A stretch of 64,000 nt of DNA. Origin: Pilimelia anulata (lineage in GTDB: Bacteria; Actinomycetota; Actinomycetes; Mycobacteriales; Micromonosporaceae). How positions within the stretch are numbered: position 1 is the stretch's first letter; each line of letters opens with the position of its first letter. Both the position numbers and the translations under genes were made by a program. The stretch covers positions 1-64,000 of the forward strand of contig NZ_BMQB01000003.1 of NCBI RefSeq assembly GCF_014647895.1. The letters run 5' to 3'. Shown one piece after another: positions 52,957-61,682 of the stretch. The notes below the pieces were generated by a model. That model was not told the origin of the DNA and searched no databases. It saw only the letters and a program-made list of their open reading frames with translations.

Positions 52957-54879
52957 ATGGAAGATCAGTTGTCGGCCGACGACGTGCTCGCGGCGGCATC
53001 GGCGTTCGATCAGGTGCCCACCCTGATCCTCGCGTTCGAGGGCCCGGAGCTGGTCGTGCGCGCCTGGAACCGGGGGACCCGGGACGCGGTCGGGCACCTG
53101 TTCCGGCTGGGCGACGCGGCCCGGCCGGCGGTGGAGACGATCGCCGGGGCGCAGTACCTGGCCGAGGTGGCCCGGGTGTACGCGACGGGCGACCCGGTGG
53201 TGGCCGAGGACTGGCGGACCCAGTTCACCGACGCCGACGGCGACGTCGTCGAGCGGTTCTTCAGCTTCCGGCTCACCCCGTGGTACCACGACGACGGGCG
53301 GATCCGCGGCGTCATGTCGGTCGGCGTGGACGTCACCGACCGGGTCCGCGAGCAGCAGGACTTCCGCAACCAGGCCGCGCTGTGGGAGCGCCGGTTCACC
53401 CGGACCCGGGAGGTCGTCACCGCGCTCCAGCGGGTGATGCTGCCGGCCGAGGTGCCGGTGCTGCCGGGCCTGGACCTGGCCGCCTGCTACCAGCTCGCGG
53501 ACGTCGGCGGCGGGGCGGGCGGGGACTGGTTCGACGCGCTCCCGCTGGCCGACGGCGGGGTGGCGCTGGTCACCGGCGACGTGGTCGGCCACGGCGTCCG
53601 GGCGTCGGCGGTGATGGGGCAGCTCCGGGCGGTGCTGCGCGAGCGGCTGCTCAGCGGGTCCGACATCCCGGAGGCGCTGGCCGCGGCCGACCGGTACGCC
53701 CGGACGGTGGGCGGGGCCGGCGCCGCGACGGTGTGCGCGGCGGTGCTGTACCCCGGTACGGGCGAGCTGCGCTACTGCACCGCCGGCCACCCGCCGCCGC
53801 TGGTGCTGGCGGTCGGCGAGCACCCGCGGTTCCTGGCCCCGACGGGCGGCCAGCCGCTGGCCACCGGCGCGGGGTATCCGGTGGGGACCGCGCAGCTCGC
53901 GGTCGGGGACCTGCTGCTGCTGTTCACCGACGGGCTGGTCGAGCGGCCGGGCCGGGCGGTGGCGGCGAGCAACGTGCAGCTCGGCGCGGTGGTGGCGGAC
54001 GCGGTCCGCCGGCCGCCGCTGAGCGAGGCCGACACCCGGCTGCCGGACCGGGTGTGCCGGCTGACGCTGGAGATGATGACCTGGACGGGGTACGCCGACG
54101 ACATCACGCTGCTCGCCGTGCAGCGGACCACGGCCCCGGCGCCGCTCAGCCTGCACCTGCCGGCGGAGCCGGCCGCCGCCCGGACGGTCGCCGCCGAGCT
54201 GGACGCCTGGCTCGGCGGGGTGGGCGCGGGCGACCACGACCGGCTGGCGCTGCGGCACGCCGTCGGCGAGCTGTGCGCGAACGTGATCGAGCACGCGTAC
54301 CCGCCCGCGAGCCGCGGCGAGCTGCGGGTGACCGCGGCGCTGAACGCCGCCGGCGAGGCGCTGGTCACGGTCGCCGACCGGGGCCAGTGGCGGTCGCCGG
54401 CGGTACCGGCACCGGGGCGCGGGCACGGGCTCGCGCTGGCCGCGGACTTCGTCGAGGAGCTGACCGCCGACCACGACGGCGTCGGCACGACGGTCACCCT
54501 GCGCCGCCGGCTGCGCCGCCCGGCGCCGCTGCGGGCCGACGGCACGGCCAGCTCGGCCCAGCTCGGCCACCCCGCGACGCAGCCGGCGGAGCTGGTCCTG
54601 ATCGACGGCCCGACGCCGTGCCTGCGGGTGCGCGGCACGCTGGACCTGGTCGCCGCCGGGCGGCTGGACACCCAGCTCACGCTGGCGGTGCGCGGCGGCA
54701 CCCGGTCGGTGACCGTGGACCTGACCGCGGTGGACCACCTGTCCAGCGCGGCGGTGCAGGTGCTGCACCGGCTGAGCGCGGAGTGCCGGCGGCACCGGCG
54801 CGGGCTGGCGCTGGTCGCGCCGCCGGGGACGCCGGCGCACCACGTGCTGGTCCTGGTGGGGCTGCCGCCGACCCCCTGA
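52957..54879 (+). CDS. PAS-SpoIIE phosphatase-HATPase kinase-STAS multidomain regulator
   Basis: 640 residues from the ATG at 52957. A GTG at 52951 is in frame. Order: PAS sensor (10-135; FEGPELVVRAWNRGT, VMSVGVDVTDR), PP2C/SpoIIE phosphatase (160-385; ADVGGGAGGDWFDAL, TGDVVGHG and DDITLLAV metal ligands), RsbW-like HATPase_c kinase (390-520; HAVGELCANVIEHAY, ADRGQW, GHGLALA), and a C-terminal STAS domain (540-640; VDLTAVDHLSSAAVQVL with the Ser pair). All four parts of a partner-switching module (sensor, phosphatase, anti-sigma kinase, antagonist) are thus in one polypeptide. It probably controls a sigma factor together with the STAS protein at 51481. Confidence 0.9.
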   Translation: MEDQLSADDVLAAASAFDQVPTLILAFEGPELVVRAWNRGTRDAVGHLFRLGDAARPAVETIAGAQYLAEVARVYATGDPVVAEDWRTQFTDADGDVVERFFSFRLTPWYHDDGRIRGVMSVGVDVTDRVREQQDFRNQAALWERRFTRTREVVTALQRVMLPAEVPVLPGLDLAACYQLADVGGGAGGDWFDALPLADGGVALVTGDVVGHGVRASAVMGQLRAVLRERLLSGSDIPEALAAADRYARTVGGAGAATVCAAVLYPGTGELRYCTAGHPPPLVLAVGEHPRFLAPTGGQPLATGAGYPVGTAQLAVGDLLLLFTDGLVERPGRAVAASNVQLGAVVADAVRRPPLSEADTRLPDRVCRLTLEMMTWTGYADDITLLAVQRTTAPAPLSLHLPAEPAAARTVAAELDAWLGGVGAGDHDRLALRHAVGELCANVIEHAYPPASRGELRVTAALNAAGEALVTVADRGQWRSPAVPAPGRGHGLALAADFVEELTADHDGVGTTVTLRRRLRRPAPLRADGTASSAQLGHPATQPAELVLIDGPTPCLRVRGTLDLVAAGRLDTQLTLAVRGGTRSVTVDLTAVDHLSSAAVQVLHRLSAECRRHRRGLALVAPPGTPAHHVLVLVGLPPTP

Positions 54880-54977
54880 CCGGCGCCGAGCGGGTGATCA
54901 TGGGCGAGTGGGCCGACTGGCGCCGGCGCGATGGATGAGATTGGATACGCGATGTCCATTCAGGAGAGGACGAATAC

Positions 54978-56681
54978 GTGTATTCACCTAAATCCACCCG
55001 CCGTGCGGTAGTGGCTGCGGCCGCCGCCGCGACCCTCGCCGCCGCCCTGCTCCCCGCCGGACCCGCGCCCGCCGCCGGCCCGCCCACCGCCTTCACCGTG
55101 GTCGCCGAGGACGGCGTCCCGGCCGCCGACGCCGCCGCCGCGATCGCCGCCGCCGGCGGCACGGTCGTCGCCCACAACCCCGCCGCGGGCACGTACCGCG
55201 TGGTCAGCCGGCGGGCCGACTTCGCCGGCCGGGCGTACCGGTCGGGCGCGCTGCTGGCCGCCGTACCGCAGCGGCCGATCGGGCACACCCCGCGCGTGCG
55301 CAAGGTCGACCCGGTCGAGGAGCCGCTGCCGGCCGGCGCCGGCGCCGGCCGGCCCGGCCGGCTCACCGCCCCGCGCGGCGCGACCGACCCGCTGGACGAC
55401 AAGCTGTGGGGCCTGCGGATGGTCCGGTCGGACCTGGCCCGGCAGAAGGAGCCCGGCTCCCGCGACGTGACCGTCGGCGTCCTGGACACCGGTCTGGACG
55501 CGAGCCAGCCGGACCTGGCGGCGAACTTCGACGCGGGGCTGTCCCGCAACTTCGCCCCGGACATCGAGGCGATCGACGGGCCGTGCGAGGTACGCGGCTG
55601 CGTCGACCCGGTCGGCACCGACGACGGCGGCCACGGCACCCACGTGGCCGGCTCGATCGCCGCCGCGGCCGACGGCGTCGGCATCTCCGGCGTCGCGCCG
55701 AACGTCCGGCTGGTCGAGCTGAAGGGCGGCCAGGACTCGGGCTTCTTCTTCCTCGACTCGGTGGTCGACTCGCTGACCTACGCCGGGGACGCGGGCATCG
55801 ACGTGGTCAACATGTCCTTCTACGTCGACCCGTGGGCGTACAACTGCCCGAACAACCCGGCCGACTCGCCCGAGCAGCAGGCCCAGCAGCGGGCCACGAT
55901 CAAGGCGATGAGCCGGGCGCTGAACCACGCGCACAAGCGCGGGGTGACGCTGGTCGGTGCGCTGGGCAACGCGCACGTCGACCTGGGCGCGCCCGGCAGG
56001 GACCTGACCAGCCCGAACCACCCGGCCGGTACCGCGCACCCGCGGGACATCGACAACGCCACCTGCGTGGACCTGCCGGTCGAGGGCCCGCACGTCATCG
56101 GCGTCGCGGCGCTCGGCCCGTCGGCCCGCAAGTCGGACTACTCCAACTACGGGGTGGAGCAGATCTCGGTGAGCGCGCCCGGCGGGTTCCGCCGGGACTA
56201 CGCCGGCACGCCGGACCACGACCAGCCGGAGAACCTGATCCTGTCGACGTACCCGCGCCGGGTGCTCGCGGAGAAGAACATGGTCGACGCCGCGGGCAAC
56301 GTGGCGCCCGGCTACGAGCGCAGCGTGTTCAAGCAGTGCACGGCGGCCGGGGCGTGCGGGTACTACACGTTCCTCCAGGGCACCTCGATGGCCTCGCCGT
56401 ACGCGGCGGGCGTGGCGGCGCTGATCGTGAGCAAGTACGGCAGCCGGGCCGGCGAGGGCGACCGGACGATGAAGCCGGCGCTGGTCGAGCAGCACCTGTA
56501 CCGGACGGCGGCGGCCCGCCCGTGCCCGAAGGAGGGGACGGTCTCGTACCCGCAGAAGGACGGCACGGTCTACACCGCGACCTGCACGGGCACCGAGAAC
56601 TTCAACGGCTTCCACGGCTACGGCATCGTGGACGCCTACGCGGCGGTGACCAAGCCGCTGAAGCCGGGCGAACAGCCCTGA
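54978..56681 (+). CDS. secreted subtilisin-like S8 serine peptidase
   Basis: 567 residues from the GTG at 54978 (AGGAGAGGA upstream). Signal peptide over residues 1-33 (AVVAAAAAATLAAALLPAG), an inhibitor-I9-like propeptide (35-120), then the S8 catalytic domain. Asp in VLDTGLD (about 172), His in GHGTHVAGS (about 219) and Ser in GTSMASP (about 470) are all present. A Cys-rich insert (PCEVRGCVDP) and a long region between His and Ser distinguish it from the shortest subtilisins. It is predicted to act outside the cell on proteins. A strong bidirectional terminator follows. Confidence 0.92.
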   Translation: MYSPKSTRRAVVAAAAAATLAAALLPAGPAPAAGPPTAFTVVAEDGVPAADAAAAIAAAGGTVVAHNPAAGTYRVVSRRADFAGRAYRSGALLAAVPQRPIGHTPRVRKVDPVEEPLPAGAGAGRPGRLTAPRGATDPLDDKLWGLRMVRSDLARQKEPGSRDVTVGVLDTGLDASQPDLAANFDAGLSRNFAPDIEAIDGPCEVRGCVDPVGTDDGGHGTHVAGSIAAAADGVGISGVAPNVRLVELKGGQDSGFFFLDSVVDSLTYAGDAGIDVVNMSFYVDPWAYNCPNNPADSPEQQAQQRATIKAMSRALNHAHKRGVTLVGALGNAHVDLGAPGRDLTSPNHPAGTAHPRDIDNATCVDLPVEGPHVIGVAALGPSARKSDYSNYGVEQISVSAPGGFRRDYAGTPDHDQPENLILSTYPRRVLAEKNMVDAAGNVAPGYERSVFKQCTAAGACGYYTFLQGTSMASPYAAGVAALIVSKYGSRAGEGDRTMKPALVEQHLYRTAAARPCPKEGTVSYPQKDGTVYTATCTGTENFNGFHGYGIVDAYAAVTKPLKPGEQP

Positions 56682-56685
56682 CCCA

Positions 56686-56722
56686 CGAAAAGGGCCCGGC
56701 GCAGCGCGCCGGGCCCTTTTCG
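56686..56722. terminator. bidirectional intrinsic terminator
   Basis: Perfect 17-base arms (56686-56702 and 56706-56722) with an AGC loop. The stem begins with AAAA and ends with TTTT, so it is a canonical terminator in both directions, between the S8 peptidase and the L11-like gene. Confidence 0.9.
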
Positions 56723-56730
56723 CTACGCGG

Positions 56731-57156
56731 TCACTGCTGGACGGTCACGCCCATCGAGCGCGCGCTGCCGGCGACGATCGCCATCGCGGCCTCGACGTCG
56801 TTGGCGTTCAGGTCCGGCATCTTGCGGGTGGCGATGTCCCGGAGCTGGTCCTTGGTGAGCTGGCCGGCGGTCTCGTGGCCCGGCCGCTGCGAGCCGGACT
56901 TGCTCGCCAGCGCCTTCTTGACCAGGAAGCTGGTCGGCGGCGTCTTGTACCGCAGGGTGAAGCTGCGGTCCTCGTACACCGAGACGACGACCGGGATGAT
57001 CTCGCCGCGCTGGCTCGAGGTGGCCTCGTCGTACTCCTGCTTGACACCACGGGTGTTGACACCGCTCGGGCCGAGGTTCTTGCCAAGCTCGACCATCGAG
57101 CAGTTGCCGGCCTCGAGTTCGAGGGTGATCTCTTGGGTCTTCTTCTTCGGAGGCAT
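56731..57156 (-). CDS. divergent ribosomal protein L11 paralogue lacking the thiopeptide-binding proline loop
   Basis: 141 residues, the usual L11 length. The C-terminal RNA-binding domain is nearly canonical (VYEDRSFTLRYKTPP, RKMPDLNANDVEAAMAIVAG, ARSMGVTV). The N-terminal domain is not. The proline-rich segment of ordinary L11 (PAPPVGPALGQHGVN) reads SMVELGKNLGPSGVN, with one residue deleted and the prolines equivalent to P22 and P26 absent. These prolines contact thiostrepton-class antibiotics, and their mutation gives resistance in other bacteria. The gene stands alone, without nusG, secE or rplA neighbours, so it is not the housekeeping locus. The ATG at 57156 has AGGAG 11 bases upstream. 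Confidence 0.85.
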   Translation of the reverse strand: MPPKKKTQEITLELEAGNCSMVELGKNLGPSGVNTRGVKQEYDEATSSQRGEIIPVVVSVYEDRSFTLRYKTPPTSFLVKKALASKSGSQRPGHETAGQLTKDQLRDIATRKMPDLNANDVEAAMAIVAGSARSMGVTVQQ

Positions 57157-57355
57157 CTGCCTTGGTCTCCTACAGCCTGGTGGAAACGTCACGGGGCGCA
57201 GGTCGGACCCCAGCGCTCCGATCCTACCGCAGCGGTCCACGACCCCGGCGCCGCCCGTCGACCGCCCGGTGACCTGCGGTTTCGTACCGGCGGCGCGCCC
57301 GATCGGGCGAACCATCGCGCGAGCCATCACAGGGCCCGCGCCGGTGACGTATCCC

Positions 57356-57385
57356 TTGACATTCCGCCACGGGTACCGCTGTATA
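57356..57385 (+). promoter_or_regulatory. sigma-70-type promoter of the M14 gene
   Basis: TTGACA (57356-57361) and TGTATA (57380-57385) with an 18-base spacer, a good housekeeping-type match in a GC-rich genome. Transcription would begin near 57392, leaving a leader of about 77 bases. The remaining 312-base gap to the L11-like gene shows no gene. Confidence 0.6.
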
Positions 57386-57468
57386 GAAGCGGATCGATCG
57401 GCGGACCCACCCGCCGCGCACCCGCACCAACTTTCCCCACCTCATATCCCCCACCCCCGAGGTAGCCA

Positions 57469-59160
57469 ATGAGCCAGCAACGGAGCAAGTGGGCCCTCGC
57501 GGTCGCGGTGACCGCTGCCCTCGCCACCGCGTTCACCCAGCCCGCCGGGGCGGACCCCCGCCTGCGCGACATCGCCGAGCGCCAGGGTCTCGACACCGGC
57601 CCGGCCACCACGTACGTCTACTCCGTCCGGGGCGGCGCACCCGCCGCGGCCGCCGAGAAGCTGGCCAAGGGCGGCTTCGACCTCCTGGAGGACCGCGACG
57701 GCGACACCCTCTACGTCGCCGGCGACGAGGCCGCGCGGGAGCGGCTGGTCGCGGCCGGGTTCCACACCGAGGTGTTCGAGACGCTCAAGCCGGCCTGGGC
57801 GAACCCGGGCGGCCTGATCGGCCGGACCGGACCGCAGAAGGTCGCCGACACGTTCTACGGCGGGTACCACACCTCGATGGGCCACAAGAACCACGTGGAG
57901 TCCGTCGCCTCGGCCAAGCCCGACCTGGCCAAGCTGTACAACATCGGCAAGTCGTACACCGGCAAGTACGACCTCCAGGTCCTCTGCATCACCAAGATCG
58001 GGGCCGGCGACTGCGAGCAGCGCACCGATGCCAAGAAGCCGCGCTTCTTCCTGATGACCCAGACGCACGCGCGGGAGATCGCCGCGGGCGAGATGTCGTA
58101 CAAGCTGATCGACAAGCTCACCGGCAGCTACGGCACCGACGCCGAGGTCACCGCCCTGCTGGACTCCACCGAGGTCTGGGTGATCTCGGTGCACAACCCG
58201 GACGGCCTGGACGTCGTCGCCCAGGGCTCCCGCCCGAGCATGCAGCGCAAGAACCGCAACCCCACCGGCGGCAACTGCACCGGCGTGTCGGTCGGCGTCG
58301 ACCTGAACCGCAACAACGGCAGCAACTGGGGCGGGGCCGGCACCTCGAAGGACCCGTGCAACGACACCTACCTCGGGCCGCGCGCCAACAGCGAGGTGGA
58401 GAACCAGGCGCTCCAGGGGATCTGGCAGAAGATCTTCAAGAAGCAGCGCGACGGCAACGGCCCGGCGCCGGCCACCGCCACCGGGTACATGCTCTCCATC
58501 CACACCGTCGCGGGCATGAACCTGATCCCGTGGCAGTACGCCAACACCCCCACGCCGAACGACCGGCCGCTCAAGGCGATCGGCGCGCAGATGAAGTCGT
58601 ACAACGGCTACCAGACCGGCCAGGCGCCGCAGATCCTCTACGCCGCCTCCGGCGGGCACGACGACTGGGTCTACGACAAGCTGGGCGTCGCCTCGGCGAC
58701 GATCGAGCTGGGCGGCAGCGGCCAGTGCGGCGGCACCAACTTCCACCCGCCGTACTCCTGCGTGGACACCTACTGGAACGCCAACCAGAAGGTGCTGATG
58801 TACCTGAGCAAGATCGCCAAGTCGCCGTACGCCAGCAGCCTCGGCCCGAACGTCCGCGAGGCGAGCACCTCGGGCACGACGGTGACGGCGCGGATCGACA
58901 CCCGCACGTACGAGCTGGCCTCGGCCGGCCGCGAGCGGGCCGAGGGTGACCTGGCCGTCGCCGAGTTCGCGCTCGACCCGAGCTTCGCCGACGCCACGCC
59001 GATGGCGCTGGCGCGGTCGGTGCGGGGCGTCGCGACGGCGACCGGCACGGTCGCCGCGGCGGCGGGCCTGGCGCCGGGCAAGCACCTGGTGTACGTCCGG
59101 GCGAAGGACAAGCAGGGCAACTGGGGGCCGACGACGGCCACCTGGCTGCACGCCTCCTGA
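57469..59160 (+). CDS. secreted M14 zinc carboxypeptidase
   Basis: 563 residues. Signal peptide (KWALAVAVTAALATAFTQPAGA), a propeptide-like region (30-130), then an M14 catalytic domain. Zinc ligands are His and Glu in QTHAREIAAGE (about 200-203) and His in LSIHTVAG (about 345). NPDGLDV, VDLNRNN and the catalytic Glu in ATIELGG (about 413) are also visible. A C-terminal beta-sandwich appendage (460-563; VTARIDTRTYEL, GKHLVYVRAKDKQGNWGP) follows. It resembles the actinomycete carboxypeptidase T-like group. Together with the S8, M28 and trypsin-like enzymes it extends the extracellular protein-degradation set. Confidence 0.9.
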   Translation: MSQQRSKWALAVAVTAALATAFTQPAGADPRLRDIAERQGLDTGPATTYVYSVRGGAPAAAAEKLAKGGFDLLEDRDGDTLYVAGDEAARERLVAAGFHTEVFETLKPAWANPGGLIGRTGPQKVADTFYGGYHTSMGHKNHVESVASAKPDLAKLYNIGKSYTGKYDLQVLCITKIGAGDCEQRTDAKKPRFFLMTQTHAREIAAGEMSYKLIDKLTGSYGTDAEVTALLDSTEVWVISVHNPDGLDVVAQGSRPSMQRKNRNPTGGNCTGVSVGVDLNRNNGSNWGGAGTSKDPCNDTYLGPRANSEVENQALQGIWQKIFKKQRDGNGPAPATATGYMLSIHTVAGMNLIPWQYANTPTPNDRPLKAIGAQMKSYNGYQTGQAPQILYAASGGHDDWVYDKLGVASATIELGGSGQCGGTNFHPPYSCVDTYWNANQKVLMYLSKIAKSPYASSLGPNVREASTSGTTVTARIDTRTYELASAGRERAEGDLAVAEFALDPSFADATPMALARSVRGVATATGTVAAAAGLAPGKHLVYVRAKDKQGNWGPTTATWLHAS

Positions 59161-59196
59161 CCCCCGGCACCGCGCGCGGTGCCGACAACCGAACAC

Positions 59197-59228
59197 GAGC
59201 CGGGGTACCCGCACGGGTACCCCGGCTC
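59197..59228 (+). terminator. terminator hairpin
   Basis: Perfect 15-base arms GAGCCGGGGTACCCG and its complement (59197-59211 and 59214-59228) with a 2-base loop, followed by TGTTGT, between the M14 and channel genes. Confidence 0.75.
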
Positions 59229-59280
59229 TGTTGTCCGCGTGCGGGCGCCCGGGCCCGCGGGCGTCTGGCAGGGTGGGGGT

Positions 59281-59916
59281 GTGGTGCGGAATCGGTTCAG
59301 CGCGGCGGCCAGCGAGCGCCAGCAGTTGTTCACCGACGCGGTGCTGGCCATCGCGATCACGCTGCTGGCGCTGGAGTTGCCGGTGCCGGCCGGCGCGACC
59401 AACCGGGAGATGCTGCACGCGGCCCGGGCGGACAGCGGGGAGTACGTCGCCTTCGCGATCAGCTTCCTGGTGATCTTCGCGCACTGGTCCGGGCACCACC
59501 GGGTGTTCCGGCACGTCGACCACCTCGACCGGACGCTCGGCCGGCTCACCGCCGGCTGGCTGTTCCTCCAGGTGATCACGCCGTTCGCCACCGAGGTGCT
59601 GAGCGAGGACGGCGCGTTCCAGGTCCGGTTCGGCTTCTACGCGCTGGTCCAGGCGACCGCGAACGTGCTGTTCCTGCTGATGATCCGGCACGTCCGGCGG
59701 GCCGGGCTGGCGCACCCCGAGACGCCGCCCGGCGTGCTCGCCGACAACATGCGCGGGTCCGCGGTGCTGGCCGCGGCGTTCCTGGTGTCGATCCCGGTCG
59801 CGCTGGTGACGCCGTGGGCGTACGCGTGCTGGGCCGCGGTACCGGCGGTGTCCGGCTTCCTGCGCCGCCGCGCCGCCGCCCGCCGGGCCCGGCCGCCCGC
59901 GGCCGCCACCGCGTAG
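59281..59916 (+). CDS. TMEM175-family (DUF1211) potassium-channel-like protein
   Basis: 211 residues from the GTG at 59281. Another GTG follows directly. Six predicted helices with the family signature FTDAVLAIAITLLALEL in helix 1, close to the canonical FSDGVFAIAITLL filter helix. The HWSGHHRVFRHVD segment between helices 2 and 3 is also conserved. Bacterial members form tetrameric K+ channels. The C-terminus is a basic tail. No partner gene. The physiological role here is unknown. Confidence 0.83.
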   Translation: MVRNRFSAAASERQQLFTDAVLAIAITLLALELPVPAGATNREMLHAARADSGEYVAFAISFLVIFAHWSGHHRVFRHVDHLDRTLGRLTAGWLFLQVITPFATEVLSEDGAFQVRFGFYALVQATANVLFLLMIRHVRRAGLAHPETPPGVLADNMRGSAVLAAAFLVSIPVALVTPWAYACWAAVPAVSGFLRRRAAARRARPPAAATA

Positions 59917-59966
59917 CCGGCTCCGCGCCGCGGGCGCCGGTCACCGGGTTCAGCGGTCGGCGGGGT

Positions 59967-61682
59967 TCAGCGGTCGGCGCCGGTGAGCGGGCGGGACGAC
60001 TCCTCGATCGGGTGGCCGCCGGCGCCCGGCGGCGTCGGCGCGGGCGCCGCGGCCGGCCGGTAGAGCGCGCGGTGCGCCGTCCGGACCGCCGCCCGGTACG
60101 CGCCGCCGACCAGCGGCCGGGCCGCCGCCAGGGCCGCCCGGGCCGCGTTGGCGCCGGGCGCGCCGTGCACCCCGCCGCCCGGGTGGGCCGAGGCGCTGGC
60201 CAGGTACAGCCGCTCGACCGGGGTGTCCGCGCGGCCGAGGCCGGGGACCGGGCGCAGGAAGAGCTGCTGGTACGCCGCCGCCGTACCGCCGCCGATCGCC
60301 CCGCCGACCAGGCTCGGGTTCTCCCGCTCCAGCTCGGCCGGGCCGGCGACGTACCGGCCCACGACCAGATCGGCGAAGCCCGGCGCGTGCCGCTCCAGCA
60401 TCGCCTCCATCCGGGCGGCGTGCTCGGCGATCTCCGCGGCGGACCAGGTGCGGCGGAACGGCAGGTGGGTGTACGCCCACATCGACTCCGTACCCGGCGG
60501 CGAGTGCGCCGGCTCGGCCACCGACATCTGCCCGGCCAGCAGGAACGGCTCCCGCGGCAGGTCCCCCGCGGACAGCTCGCCGGCGTACCGGGCCAGGCCG
60601 GCGACGTCCGCGCCGAGGTGGACGGTCCCCGCGCCCGCGGCGGCCGGGTTGCGCCACGGCACCGGCGCCGACAGCGCCCAGTCCACCTTGACCGTGCTGC
60701 CGTCCCAGCGGAAGTGGGCCAGGTCCTCGACCAGCCGCGCGGGCAGCGCGGCCGGGCCGACGAGGTCCAGGTACAGCGCCGGGGCCGGCACGTCGGCCAG
60801 CACCGCGCGGCGGGCCCGCCAGGCCCGGCCGTCGGTGGTCCGGGCGCCGAGCGCCCGGCCGTGCGCGATCGGGATCCGGTCGACGGCGGCGTGGTACTCG
60901 ATCTCCCCGCCGCGGGCCCGCAGCCGCTCGACCAGGGCGTCCGTGATCGCCTGCGCGCCGCCGGCCGGGACCGGCCAGCCGACCTGCTGGCCGAGCATCG
61001 CGAGCAGCCAGCCGTACACGCCGGAGCCGGCGTCGTCCGGGCCGATGTCGGCGTGCAGCGCGCAGCCGGAGACCAGCGCCCGCCCGCCCGCGCCGGCGAA
61101 CAGCTCCTGCCCGAGCTTGCGCACCGGCAGCAGCAGCCGGCGGGCCAGCCGCAGCGCGTCGCCGACGCCGAGCGTCCCGAGCATTCCGAGGCCGCGCCGG
61201 ACCGGCGGGAACGGCGTCATCAGCAGGTCGACCATCGGGCCGGCGACCCGGCGCCAGTCGGCGTACGCCGCCCGCCAGCGGTCGCCGTCGCCCTCGGCGA
61301 ACGCCTCCAGCGAGGCGGCCGTGCGGTCGAGGTCGCGGTGCAGCACCGCCACCCGGTCGTCCGGGAGGATGTGCGCGAGCACGTCCGGGGCGTGCCGCCA
61401 GGCCAGGCCGTACCGGTCGAGACCCAGCCCGCGCAGGACCGGGGAGGCGTAGCCGAGCGGGTAGAACGAGCTGTACAGGTCGGACAGGTACCCCGGCGCG
61501 GTCACCTCGGCCGAGCGCACCGCCCCGCCCGGCGCCCCGGTGGCCTCCAGCACGACGACGTCCCAGCCGGCGTCGGCGAGCAGGTTCGCCGCGACCAGGC
61601 CGTTGTGGCCGGCGCCGACGACGACGGCGTCCACCCGGCGGCCGGGCAGCGGGCCGCGGCGGCGGGCGGCTACCGGGTCCAT
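59967..61682 (-). CDS. FAD-dependent phytoene-dehydrogenase-like oxidoreductase
   Basis: 571 residues from the ATG at 61682. The N-terminal dinucleotide-binding motif VDAVVVGAGHNGLVAANLLADAG is followed by LEATGAPGGAVRS, and the C-terminal FAD contact is LYLASASAHPGGGVHGAPGANAA. Members of this NAD(P)/FAD family resemble carotenoid desaturases and pyridine nucleotide-disulfide oxidoreductase-domain proteins. The substrate is unknown. It overlaps the upstream SDR gene by 13 bases and is the last of a three-gene coupled operon. The absence of other carotenoid genes argues against a desaturase role. Confidence 0.85.
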   Translation of the reverse strand: MDPVAARRRGPLPGRRVDAVVVGAGHNGLVAANLLADAGWDVVVLEATGAPGGAVRSAEVTAPGYLSDLYSSFYPLGYASPVLRGLGLDRYGLAWRHAPDVLAHILPDDRVAVLHRDLDRTAASLEAFAEGDGDRWRAAYADWRRVAGPMVDLLMTPFPPVRRGLGMLGTLGVGDALRLARRLLLPVRKLGQELFAGAGGRALVSGCALHADIGPDDAGSGVYGWLLAMLGQQVGWPVPAGGAQAITDALVERLRARGGEIEYHAAVDRIPIAHGRALGARTTDGRAWRARRAVLADVPAPALYLDLVGPAALPARLVEDLAHFRWDGSTVKVDWALSAPVPWRNPAAAGAGTVHLGADVAGLARYAGELSAGDLPREPFLLAGQMSVAEPAHSPPGTESMWAYTHLPFRRTWSAAEIAEHAARMEAMLERHAPGFADLVVGRYVAGPAELERENPSLVGGAIGGGTAAAYQQLFLRPVPGLGRADTPVERLYLASASAHPGGGVHGAPGANAARAALAAARPLVGGAYRAAVRTAHRALYRPAAAPAPTPPGAGGHPIEESSRPLTGADR

